From the NCBI GenBank assembly GCA_965203525.1, contig OZ241898.1:2418001-2482000 (forward strand): a DNA stretch of 64,000 nucleotides, written 5' to 3'. Origin of the DNA: WTFV01 sp965203525. GTDB taxonomy: Bacteria > Acidobacteriota > Vicinamibacteria > Vicinamibacterales > UBA8438. The notes under the pieces are model-generated. The model did not search any database, was not told the DNA's origin, and worked only from the letters and a program-made list of their open reading frames with translations. The translations under genes and the position numbers were made by a program. Numbering within the stretch: position 1 is the first letter of the stretch; every line of letters begins with the position of its first letter. This document shows, one piece after another, positions 8,964 through 17,068 of this stretch.

Positions 8964-9197
8964 CTACTCCAGGTATCGCTTGATCTTGAATTCGAACCTG
9001 CCTTTGCCGTGGGCTTCGTACCAGTGCACTTCCGCGGGCCTCGTGACGCCGTCAGGCAATCTGACGTCGGCTTCACCCTTGCATTTCCGCCATTGGCCCG
9101 GGCCGTACGTTCGACGCAGGCGCGCGAGTTCACGGATTCCTCGGCCGCGGGCGATGGTTTCCGGCGCTCGGATGTTGCCGACGACCTCAAAATACAT
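8964..9197 (-). CDS. Small conserved protein (77 aa), partner of the following gene
   Basis: The protein reads MYFEVVGNIRAPETIA through a basic middle (RRTYGPGQWRKCKG) to a conserved end (AEVHWYEAHGKGRFEFKIKRYL). I recognise it as a small family found next to genes whose product begins like residues 1-60 of the downstream protein, in a two-gene arrangement reminiscent of toxin-antitoxin modules; this is recollection and not proof. Only 3 bp separate it from the next gene. Confidence 0.6.
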   Translation of the reverse strand: MYFEVVGNIRAPETIARGRGIRELARLRRTYGPGQWRKCKGEADVRLPDGVTRPAEVHWYEAHGKGRFEFKIKRYLE

Positions 9198-9478
9198 CCG
9201 CCCCGGCGCCGGCGAGCGGTGCAGGATTCACCGCGCAAGCATTCCGCGCGCAAGACGCGATTGTCAAGGTCGAGCGGTCGAGCGGGACATCGCCCGGACA
9301 TCGCCCTCCGGCGGGTACCGGGCGCCCCGCCACGGGGCGGCCGGCGGCCCGGCGGGGGCTGCGGCGGCCCGCTGCGATCGGGATCGTGCTGCGCGCCGCC
9401 GAATACTGCTACACTGTGCGGACTCGAAATCCGGCCGTCCGCGCACGGCCGTTCGGCGCATGGCCAGGGCGATATGCC
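9198..9478 (+). promoter_or_regulatory. Promoter region with extended -10 (TGCTACACT at 9407-9415)
   Basis: The 281-bp gap between divergent genes holds an extended -10, TGC followed by TACACT (9410-9415), about 60 bp before the DUF1592 start. A -35 is not obvious, as is common for extended -10 promoters. Confidence 0.4.
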
Positions 9479-11971
9479 ATGAGAACACTTGCCGCGCCCG
9501 CCGTCGTCCTCGCCGTCCTCCTCGCGGCCGCCGTTCCGCCCGTGGACGCGGCCGCCCCGGCGCCGGCCGGGCAGGCCGCGCCGCCGCCCGCCGCGGTCCC
9601 GGCCGCTCCCGACCACGCGGCGCTGACCGCGGTGGTGCGGCGTCACTGCCGGAGCTGCCACAACGACCGCATGCTGACCGGCAACCTCTCGCTGGAGGAC
9701 TTCGAGGTCGGCGCCGCGGCGAGCAGCCCCGGGCAGGCCGCGCGCACCGAGAAGATGATCCGCAAGCTGCGGGCCGGCATGATGCCGCCGCCGGGCGTGC
9801 GGCGGCCCGCGCCGGGGACGCTCGCGGCGCTGGTCGAGACGCTGGAAGCGGTGGTGGACGAAGCGGCCGCCGGCGATCCGAATCCCGGCCACCGCACCTT
9901 CCAGCGGCTGAACCGGTACGAGTACGAGCGGGCCGTCGAAGACCTGCTGGGGTTGCGCATCGACGCCGGCGACTACCTGCCGCTCGACACGATGAGCGCC
10001 AACTTCGACAACATCGCCGACGTCCAGATGCTGTCGGCGACGCTGCTCGACGGCTACCTGCGCGCCGCGGCCGAGGTCGCGCAGCTCGCGGTGGGCAACC
10101 CGGACGCCGCCCCGAAGCAGACGACCTACTCGAAGTCGCGGGCCTACTCCCAGTGGGACCGGGTGGAGGGCGCGCCGTACGGCACCCGCGGCGGGTTCTC
10201 CGTCGTCCACAACTTCCCCGCCGACGGCGACTACCGCTTCGCGCTGGCGTTCCAGCACACGACCACCGGCGGCTTGTCCGGATCGACCATCCGCGACGAG
10301 CGGATCGAGATCTCCATCGACGGCGAGCCGGTGGCGCTGCTGGCGATGGACCAGTGGCTGCGAACCTCCGACCCGAACGGGGTGAACCTCGAGGCGGAGG
10401 AGCCGATCTTCGTCCGCGCCGGCCCCCGGCGCGTCTCGGCGGCGTTCGTGCGGCAGTTCGAAGGACCGGTCGAGGACGTGCTGGCGCCGCACGAATGGTC
10501 GATCGTCGACACCGAGATCGGCGACCTCGGCTACGGCATCACCGCCCTGCCGCACATGCGCGACTTCGTAGTCGACGGCCCCTACGACGTGACCGGGGTG
10601 TCGGAGACGCCGAGCCGCCGGCGGATCTTCACCTGCCGGCCCACCTCCCCCGCGGCCGAGCGGCCCTGCGCCGAGGAGATCGTCACGCGGCTGGCCACGC
10701 GCGCCTGGCGCCGGCCGCTGGCCGCAACCGACGTCGCCGACCTGCTGGCGTTCTACGAGGCGGGCCGCCGGGACGGCGGCTGGGAAACGGGCATCCGCAC
10801 GGCGCTGCAGGCGATGCTGGCCGGCCCCGACTTCGTGTTCCGGCTGGAGCGGCCGCCGGAAGCGGTCGAGCCGGGCCGCAACTACCGCGTCCCGGACGTG
10901 GCCCTGGCGTCGCGCCTCGCGTTCTTCCTGTGGGCCTCGCCCCCCGACGACGAGCTGCTGGCCCTGGCCGCCGCGGGCCGGCTCTCCGACCCGGACGCGC
11001 TGGAGGCGCAGGCGCGGCGGATGCTGGCCGACCCGCGGTCGGAGTCGCTGGCCACCCGCTTCGCCGCCCTCTGGCTGCGGCTGCAGGACATGGACCAGGT
11101 CCAGCCGGACGCCTTCTGGTTCCCCGACTTCGACCGGCAGCTCGCCGACGCGATGCGCCGCGAGACGGAGCTGCTGTTCCACAGCCTCGTGCGGGAAGAC
11201 CGCGGCTTCTTCGACCTGTTCACGGCCGACTACACGTTCGTGAACGAGCGGCTGGCCCGGCACTACGGGCTGCCGAACGTGGCGGGGCCGGGGTTCCGGC
11301 GCGTGCGGTACCCGGACGACCGGCGGCGGGGCCTGTTCGGCCACGGCTCCGTCCTCCTGCTGACGTCGATGGCCAACCGCACGTCGCCGGTGCTGCGGGG
11401 CAAGTGGGTGCTGGAGGTGATCCTCGGCACGCCGCCGCCCCCGCCGCCGCCCGCGATCCCCGACCTCGACGAGACGGCGGCGGTCGTCGACGGCCGGGCG
11501 CTGACGACGCGCGAGCGGATGGAGATCCACCGGACGAACCCGACGTGCAACGCCTGCCACCGGTTCATGGATCCGCTCGGGCTGGCGCTGGACAACTTCG
11601 ACGTCATCGGCCGGTGGCGGATCCGCGAGAACGGCATGCCGCTCGACACCCGCGGCGAGCTGTGGGACGGCGCCCCGGTGTCGAATCCGCGGGAGCTGCG
11701 GGCGGCGCTGCTCGACCTGCCGGTCCCGCTGGCCCGCACGTTCACCGAGAACCTGATGGCGTACGCGCTCGGCCGGCGGATCGAGTACTACGACATGCCG
11801 GCGGTGCGGGCGATCACGGAGGCGGCGCGCGCCGAGGACTACCGCATGTCGGCGTTCATCCTGGGGGTCGTCGGCAGCCCGGCGTTCCGGATGCAGCGGG
11901 CGGAGACGGACGGCGCGGCGGCCGAAGCGCGGCCGGCGGCGGGACGGCGCGCCGCGGCTGCGCAGCAGTAG
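9479..11971 (+). CDS. Secreted DUF1592/DUF1588/DUF1585 cytochrome-type protein
   Basis: An 830-residue exported protein with a signal peptide (residues 1-25). A c-type haem motif CRSCH lies at residues 57-61 within a PSCyt1-like segment (NDRMLTGNLSLEDF). It is followed by the multi-DUF array typical of planctomycetes and acidobacteria (DUF1587, DUF1595, DUF1592, DUF1588, DUF1585), ending with a second CxxCH (NPTCNACHRFMDPLGLALDNFD). These proteins are thought to work in periplasmic electron transfer or polymer breakdown, but their reaction is unknown. The DUF1552 gene follows after 79 bp on the same strand, the usual pairing for this family. Confidence 0.88.
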   Translation: MRTLAAPAVVLAVLLAAAVPPVDAAAPAPAGQAAPPPAAVPAAPDHAALTAVVRRHCRSCHNDRMLTGNLSLEDFEVGAAASSPGQAARTEKMIRKLRAGMMPPPGVRRPAPGTLAALVETLEAVVDEAAAGDPNPGHRTFQRLNRYEYERAVEDLLGLRIDAGDYLPLDTMSANFDNIADVQMLSATLLDGYLRAAAEVAQLAVGNPDAAPKQTTYSKSRAYSQWDRVEGAPYGTRGGFSVVHNFPADGDYRFALAFQHTTTGGLSGSTIRDERIEISIDGEPVALLAMDQWLRTSDPNGVNLEAEEPIFVRAGPRRVSAAFVRQFEGPVEDVLAPHEWSIVDTEIGDLGYGITALPHMRDFVVDGPYDVTGVSETPSRRRIFTCRPTSPAAERPCAEEIVTRLATRAWRRPLAATDVADLLAFYEAGRRDGGWETGIRTALQAMLAGPDFVFRLERPPEAVEPGRNYRVPDVALASRLAFFLWASPPDDELLALAAAGRLSDPDALEAQARRMLADPRSESLATRFAALWLRLQDMDQVQPDAFWFPDFDRQLADAMRRETELLFHSLVREDRGFFDLFTADYTFVNERLARHYGLPNVAGPGFRRVRYPDDRRRGLFGHGSVLLLTSMANRTSPVLRGKWVLEVILGTPPPPPPPAIPDLDETAAVVDGRALTTRERMEIHRTNPTCNACHRFMDPLGLALDNFDVIGRWRIRENGMPLDTRGELWDGAPVSNPRELRAALLDLPVPLARTFTENLMAYALGRRIEYYDMPAVRAITEAARAEDYRMSAFILGVVGSPAFRMQRAETDGAAAEARPAAGRRAAAAQQ

Positions 11972-12050
11972 CAGAGCGGGAAGCAGCGCGGAAACGCGGC
12001 CGCGGAACACAACGAGACGGACCGACAAGCGCAGGCAGGGAGACAGATTC

Positions 12051-13439
12051 ATGTTCATCACAGGCAAACACGTTCCCCGTCGCACGTTCCTCCGTGACGT
12101 CGGCGCCGCCTCGCTGGCCCTGCCGTTCCTGGACGCGATGCGGCCGGCCGGCCGGCTTTCGGCGGCCGCCAGGGCGGCGCTCGATCCGACCCGCCTGGTC
12201 TGCATCGAGATGGTGCACGGCGCCGCCGGATCCAACGCCTGGGGCGGCACGCAGCATCTGTGGAGCCCCGCCGCGAAGGGCCGCGGCTTCGATCTGGGCG
12301 CCGGGGCGCTCGACTCGCTGGAGCCGTACCGCGAGCACCTGACCATCGTCAGCGACACCGACGTCGGGATGGCCGAGGCGTTCTCGCCCCCGGAGATCGG
12401 CGGCGACCACTTCCGGACCAGCTCGGTCTTCCTGACCCAGTCGCATCCGAAGCAGACCCAGGGCTCGGACGTCCGCGCCGGCACGTCGCTCGACCAGCTA
12501 CACGCGCAGCGGTTCGGGCAGGACACCCCGCTGCCGTCGATGCAGCTCTGCATCGAGAACGTCGACCAGGCCGGCGGCTGCGCCTACGGCTACACCTGCG
12601 TCTACACCGACTCGATTAGCTGGGCGTCGCCGACCGAGCCGCTCCCGGTGACCCGCTCGCCGCGGGTCGCCTTCGAGCAGCTCTTCGGCGTGGGCGGCAC
12701 GGCCGAGGAGCGCGCCGCGCGCCGCAAGACCGACGCGAGCATCCTCGACTGGATGACGTCGCGGATCGCGCAGTTGACGCGCGAGCTCGGGCCGACGGAC
12801 CGGCGGCGGATGGAACGCTACCTGGAGAACGTCCGCGAGATCGAGCGGCGCATCCAGCGGGTCGAGGAGCGCAACCGGAGCGGCGAGCCGCGGGAGCTGC
12901 CCGAGGCGCCGGCCGGCGTGCCCGATTCGTTCGACGAGCACGTCAAGCTGATGTTCGACGTGCAGGCGCTCGCCTTCGAAAGCGACGTGACGCGCGTCTT
13001 CTCGTTCAAGATGGGCCGCGACGCGTCGGGCCGGGTCTACCCGCTCAGCGGGACGGACCGGCCGTTCCACTCCGCCTCGCACCACGGCGGCAACGAGGAC
13101 GCGATCCTGGAGTTCAACAAGATCAACCGCTACCACGTCAGCCTGCTGCCGTACTTCCTCGACAAGCTGAAGAGCACCGTCGAAGGCGACACGCACCTGC
13201 TCGACAAGAGCGTCGTCCTGTACGGCTCCGGGATGGGCGACCCCAACCTGCACAACCACAAGCGCTGTCCGCTCCTCGTCTTCGGGCACGCCAACGGCCG
13301 GCTGCCGGGCGGCCTGCACGTGCGGGCGCCGGAGGGGACGCCGATGGCCGACGCCATGCTCAGCCTGCTGCATGCGCTCGGCCACGACGACCGGGCGCGC
13401 TTCGGCGACAGCACCGGCGCGCTCGCGCTCGACGTCTGA
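12051..13439 (+). CDS. DUF1552 protein with Tat-like signal
   Basis: A 462-residue protein beginning with a twin-arginine-type signal (RRTFLRDVGAASLALPFL). The body matches DUF1552: MVHGAAGSNAWGG, the SPPEIGGDHFRTSSVFLTQ region, a RRRMERYLENVREIERRI helix, and the C-terminal HHGGNE and YGSGMGDPNLHNHKRCPLLVFG motifs. DUF1552 proteins are folded-exported partners of DUF1592 cytochrome-like proteins, and this gene directly follows one. Function is unknown; the fold is related to sulfatase/phosphatase-like proteins by annotation elsewhere, which I cannot check here. Confidence 0.88.
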   Translation: MFITGKHVPRRTFLRDVGAASLALPFLDAMRPAGRLSAAARAALDPTRLVCIEMVHGAAGSNAWGGTQHLWSPAAKGRGFDLGAGALDSLEPYREHLTIVSDTDVGMAEAFSPPEIGGDHFRTSSVFLTQSHPKQTQGSDVRAGTSLDQLHAQRFGQDTPLPSMQLCIENVDQAGGCAYGYTCVYTDSISWASPTEPLPVTRSPRVAFEQLFGVGGTAEERAARRKTDASILDWMTSRIAQLTRELGPTDRRRMERYLENVREIERRIQRVEERNRSGEPRELPEAPAGVPDSFDEHVKLMFDVQALAFESDVTRVFSFKMGRDASGRVYPLSGTDRPFHSASHHGGNEDAILEFNKINRYHVSLLPYFLDKLKSTVEGDTHLLDKSVVLYGSGMGDPNLHNHKRCPLLVFGHANGRLPGGLHVRAPEGTPMADAMLSLLHALGHDDRARFGDSTGALALDV

Positions 13440-13455
13440 CCGGGAGGAAGTTCCG

Positions 13456-15303
13456 ATGCGCACGTTGCAGCCGGCGGGGACGATGACGGCGCGGGGGAGG
13501 CGGACCGGAGGCGCGGCCCCGGGCCGGTTCCGGCGCGCGGGGCGGACGGCGGCGGCGCTGGCGGCGTTCGCCGCGACGGCGGCGGTGCTCGCGGCGGCGC
13601 CGGCGGACGCCCCGGTCGCCGACGCGGCGCGCCGGGGCGACGTGGAGGCGGTCCGCGGCCTCCTGCGGCGGGGCGCCGACGTGCAGACGGCGCAGGCCGA
13701 CGGCCTGACGGCGCTGCACTGGGCGGCGATGCGGAACGACGTGGAGCTGGCGGAGACACTCCTCTACGCCGGCGCCAACCTGGAGGCGGCCACCCGCATC
13801 GGCCGGCACACGCCGCTGCACGCGGCGAGCCGCACCGGACGGCCGGGGGTCGTCCGGGCGCTGCTCGCGGCCGGCGCCGACCCGCGGGCGGCCACCGCCA
13901 GCGGGGCGACGGCCCTGCACCTGGCCGCCCAGGCGGGCGGCGCCGAGGCGGTCGCGGCCCTGCTGGACCACGGCGCGGACGTGGACGCGCGGGAGAACAC
14001 TTGGGGCCAGACGCCGCTGATGTTCGCGGCGGCGGCCAACCGCCTCGGCCCGGTCAACGTGCTGATGGAACGGGGCGCGGATCTGGAGGTCGCCACCCGC
14101 GTGGTCGATCTTCCCGCCCTCGACGCGGTGGACCGGGCCGCCGCCTACCGGCGGCAGGAGGTGCTGGACGAGTTCCGGGCCGCCGCGCCGCCGCACGAGC
14201 GGCAGGGCTGGCGGCCGACGGCCGCCCAGGTGCAGGCCGCGGTCCGGGCCGCGCGGCAGGTGCAGGCGTTCCCGGAAACCGCGAAGCAGGACGGCGAGGG
14301 CCGGCGGCTGTCACGCGGAACGCCGCGCGAGTACACCGAGCGCGTCGGCAGGCAGGGGGGCCTGACCGCGCTGCTGCACGCCGCCCGCCAGGGGCACGTC
14401 GACGTGGCGCTGGCGCTGCTCTACGCCGGGGCCGACGTCGATCGCGTGAGTGGCGACGGCACGAGCCCGCTGCAGATCGCCACGATGAACGGGCATTTCG
14501 ACCTCGCGTTGCGCCTCGTCGAGCGGGGCGCCGACCCGAACGTCGCCACCGACGCCGGAGCCACCCCGCTGTTCGCGGCGCTCAACCTGCAATGGGCGCC
14601 GCGGGCGCGCTACCCGCAGCCCCGCGCCCACGATCAGCAGGAGGCCACCTACCTGGACGTCATGGAGGCGCTGCTCGAGGCGGGGGCGAATCCGAACGTC
14701 CGGCTCGCGAAGCACCTCTGGTACATGTCGTACAACCACTGCTGCTCGGAGAGCGTCGACGGCGCCACGCCGTTCTGGCGCGCCGCGTACGCCACCGATG
14801 TCGCCGCGATGCGGCTGCTGGCGGCGCACGGCGCGGACCCGCACGTCCCGACGCGGGCGCCCGAGCCGCGGCGGCGGCGCGAAGGCGACGCCCCGGATCC
14901 CTCCGGGCTGCCGCCCGCCGTGCCCGGCGGGCCCGGCGTCTGGCCGCTCCACGCCGCCTCGGGCGTCGGCTACGGCGAGGGCTTCGAATCCAACGCCCAC
15001 CGCCACGTGCCGGACGGCTGGCTGCCGGCGGTCCGGTACCTGGTCGAAGAGGTGGGCGTCGACGTCAACGTCCGCGACCACGACGGCTACAACGCCCTGC
15101 ACCACGCCGCTGCGCGCGGCGACACCACGCTGGCGCGCTACCTGGTGGAACACGGCGCCGACGTCATGGCGGTCAGCCGCCGCGGCCAGACGACGGCCGA
15201 CATGGCCAACGGCCCGTACCAGCGGACGCTGCCGTTCCCGGAGACGCTGGCGTACCTGGAGAGCCTCGGCGCCGTCAACAACGACAACTGCGTCTCCTGC
15301 TGA
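13456..15303 (+). CDS. Exported ankyrin-repeat protein
   Basis: A 615-residue protein with an N-terminal signal-like segment (residues 25-50) and at least nine ankyrin repeats. Clear repeats include ADGLTALHWAAMRNDVELAETLL, IGRHTPLHAASRTGRPGVV, SGATALHLAAQ and, near the C-terminus, DGYNALHHAAARGDTTLARYLV. The protein ends NNDNCVSC. It starts 14 bp after the DUF1552 stop with a GGGAGGAAG ribosome binding site, so it belongs to the same operon. Ankyrin proteins bind other proteins; here the partner is plausibly one of the two upstream exported proteins. Confidence 0.85.
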   Translation: MRTLQPAGTMTARGRRTGGAAPGRFRRAGRTAAALAAFAATAAVLAAAPADAPVADAARRGDVEAVRGLLRRGADVQTAQADGLTALHWAAMRNDVELAETLLYAGANLEAATRIGRHTPLHAASRTGRPGVVRALLAAGADPRAATASGATALHLAAQAGGAEAVAALLDHGADVDARENTWGQTPLMFAAAANRLGPVNVLMERGADLEVATRVVDLPALDAVDRAAAYRRQEVLDEFRAAAPPHERQGWRPTAAQVQAAVRAARQVQAFPETAKQDGEGRRLSRGTPREYTERVGRQGGLTALLHAARQGHVDVALALLYAGADVDRVSGDGTSPLQIATMNGHFDLALRLVERGADPNVATDAGATPLFAALNLQWAPRARYPQPRAHDQQEATYLDVMEALLEAGANPNVRLAKHLWYMSYNHCCSESVDGATPFWRAAYATDVAAMRLLAAHGADPHVPTRAPEPRRRREGDAPDPSGLPPAVPGGPGVWPLHAASGVGYGEGFESNAHRHVPDGWLPAVRYLVEEVGVDVNVRDHDGYNALHHAAARGDTTLARYLVEHGADVMAVSRRGQTTADMANGPYQRTLPFPETLAYLESLGAVNNDNCVSC

Positions 15304-15325
15304 ACCGGGCGCGCGGGGGTGAACG

Positions 15326-15358
15326 CCGGGTGGACGGCCGCGAGTCGCCGTCACCCGG
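15326..15358. terminator. Hairpin between convergent genes
   Basis: CCGGGTGGACGGC pairs with GCCGTCACCCGG with one bulged base, between the ankyrin gene and the minus-strand nuclease gene. There is no U-tract, so termination is inferred from position. Confidence 0.4.
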
Positions 15359-15374
15359 CCGTTGCGGCGGCGGG

Positions 15375-16922
15375 TCAGGCGCGCTCCACCTCGAACGCGG
15401 TCACGTTGCGCGTCTCCCTGCTGAACTCCACTCCGATCAGGTGGATCGGCTCGCCGGAGGCGCGGTACTTGTCCGCGTAGCCCCGCTCCCTGAGCTGCGC
15501 CAGCGCGGCGCCCCCGGCCGCCTGCTCCACCACCTTGAACTCGAACAGGTAGACGGCGCCCCCGAACCGCACCGCCATGTCCGCCCGCCCGCGGCGGCTC
15601 GAATCCTCCACGACGACGTCGAACCCCGTCGCCGCGAAGTACGAATAGAACACGCTCGCGTAGTAGCCCTCGTATGCGGCGATGGCGTTGTTCGTGTACC
15701 ACTCGTACGGGATGCTTGCGAAGAACGCCTGGAACAGCGTCTCCATTCCCTTGAAGTCGTTGGCTTCCAGCAGGTCGTAGAGGCGGTCGCTGTTGGCGGT
15801 CTGGCGCGTCGCATCCTGCACCAGGCGCCGCAGCAGGCTCTCGTTCAGGCTCTGCCGGACCTCCCGGTTGGGATAGCCCAGGCGATAGCGGCGGACGCCG
15901 CCCCGGTCCCGCACGCCCTTGATCGTCAGGTAGCCGGTCTGGAACAGCAGCGCCTCGGTGGCCATCGCCCCCACGTCGAACGAGGAGAGCAGTTCGCCGC
16001 TCGCCAGCATCCCGTCGAGCGACAACGAGCTGACCCGGCGCCGGAACAGCGCCTCCACGAGGAACGTCGGCGTACCGCTCTCGAACCAGTAGCAGCCGAA
16101 CTCGCGCGTGTCGAGCAGCAGCAGGACGTCGAACGGGTTGTACACCGTCTCCGCGCCCCGCCAGCTGTAGCCGTCGTACCAGTCCCGGATCCGATCCCGG
16201 TCCAGCCCCGGAAGCTCCGGGGCGAAGACCGTGTCGAGGTCCGTCTCGGTGTAGCCGCAGATGGCCGAGTAGCGCGGGTCGAGGGTGATGTCGGTGAGGT
16301 TGTTGAGGCCGGAGAACACGCTCACCTTCGAGAACTTGCTGACTCCCGTGAGAAAGGCGAAACGGACGTGCGCGTCACCGGACTTGATCGTCGAATACAG
16401 CCCCCGCAGGTAGTCGCGGTTGGCGCGGGCGACGTCGGGCGTGTCGAGGGCGTCCAGAATCGGCTTGTCGTACTCGTCGACCAGCACCACCACGCGCCGG
16501 CCGGTCCTTGCGTGCAGCGCGCGGAGCAGGTCGCGGAGCCGTTCGGGCGCCGTGTCGTGCTCCACCGCGACCCCGGCGTCCTGCCCCGCGGCGGCCAGTT
16601 GCGCCATCGCGCTGGTGCGCACGTACCCCGGCTCGCCGAAGTGTCCGCCGCCGAAGTCGAGCCGCACGACGGGATGGCGCAGCGACCAGTCCCAGCGGTC
16701 GTGGACGTGCAGTCCCGCGAACAGCGGCTCGTTGCCCTCGAACAGCTCCTTCAGGGTGTCCAGAAGCAGGCTCTTGCCGAAGCGCCGCGGACGCGACAGG
16801 AACCAGTGCTTGCCCTCGTCCAGCAGGCGGGCGATGAAGCCGGTCTTGTCGACGTAGTAGCAGTCCTCCTCGCGCAGCTCGCGGAAGGTCTGCAGGCCGA
16901 TGGGAAGTCTGCGCCGGTTCAT
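15375..16922 (-). CDS. AAA-ATPase-like protein with C-terminal PD-(D/E)XK nuclease-like domain
   Basis: A 515-residue protein. The N-terminus RRLPIGLQTFRELREEDCYYVDKTGFIARLLDEG and SRPRRFGKSLLLDTL (modified Walker A) are diagnostic of the AAA-ATPase_like family (PF09820 type). VVVLVDEYDKPILDAL is the Walker B. The C-terminal 110 residues carry a PDDEXK_9-like domain, with DVVVEDSSRRGRADMAVRFGGAVYLFEFKVVE supplying the D and ExK residues. The ATG at 16922 begins MNRRRLPIGL. These genes occur in many copies in some genomes and are often single-gene transcription units; their role is unknown. Confidence in the family is high. Confidence 0.88.
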   Translation of the reverse strand: MNRRRLPIGLQTFRELREEDCYYVDKTGFIARLLDEGKHWFLSRPRRFGKSLLLDTLKELFEGNEPLFAGLHVHDRWDWSLRHPVVRLDFGGGHFGEPGYVRTSAMAQLAAAGQDAGVAVEHDTAPERLRDLLRALHARTGRRVVVLVDEYDKPILDALDTPDVARANRDYLRGLYSTIKSGDAHVRFAFLTGVSKFSKVSVFSGLNNLTDITLDPRYSAICGYTETDLDTVFAPELPGLDRDRIRDWYDGYSWRGAETVYNPFDVLLLLDTREFGCYWFESGTPTFLVEALFRRRVSSLSLDGMLASGELLSSFDVGAMATEALLFQTGYLTIKGVRDRGGVRRYRLGYPNREVRQSLNESLLRRLVQDATRQTANSDRLYDLLEANDFKGMETLFQAFFASIPYEWYTNNAIAAYEGYYASVFYSYFAATGFDVVVEDSSRRGRADMAVRFGGAVYLFEFKVVEQAAGGAALAQLRERGYADKYRASGEPIHLIGVEFSRETRNVTAFEVERA

Positions 16923-16948
16923 CGCTCCGGCTCAGGATAGCAGTCCGC

Positions 16949-17052
16949 GGCGAAATCCCCGCTGCATTCGACGGGTGCGGTGGTAGGGGCCGGAGGAGGC
17001 ATCGACACGGATACGGCGTGGCGAAATCCCCGCTGCATTCGACGGGTGCGGT
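16949..17052. repeat. 33-bp direct duplication, period 71 bp
   Basis: The 33-bp segment beginning GGCGAAATCCCCGCTGCATT is found identically at 16949-16981 and 17020-17052. The second copy runs directly into the -10 box of the protease gene (GGTAGACT), while the first continues GGTAGGGG, which is not a promoter. Confidence 0.9.
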
Positions 17053-17057
17053 AGACT
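17052..17057 (+). promoter_or_regulatory. -10 box (TAGACT), nearly leaderless start
   Basis: TAGACT ends 11 bp before the ATG at 17069. Transcription would start near 17064, leaving only about five untranslated bases. Confidence 0.4.
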
Positions 17058-17068
17058 GCCCCGCCACG

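Noticed and set aside
8774..12553. Very long open frames (over 1000 codons) on the strand opposite or out of frame with the DUF1592 gene, and similar ones at 21500-24910 and 46264-49188
   Set aside because: They are Arg/Gly/Pro-rich frames lying over genes with clear families; stop codons are rare in all frames of GC-rich DNA.
16949..17052. Repeat-spacer-repeat arrangements of about 33 + 38 bp as minimal CRISPR arrays
   Set aside because: The repeat sequence differs at every locus, copies include coding ends and stop codons, and no cas gene is present.
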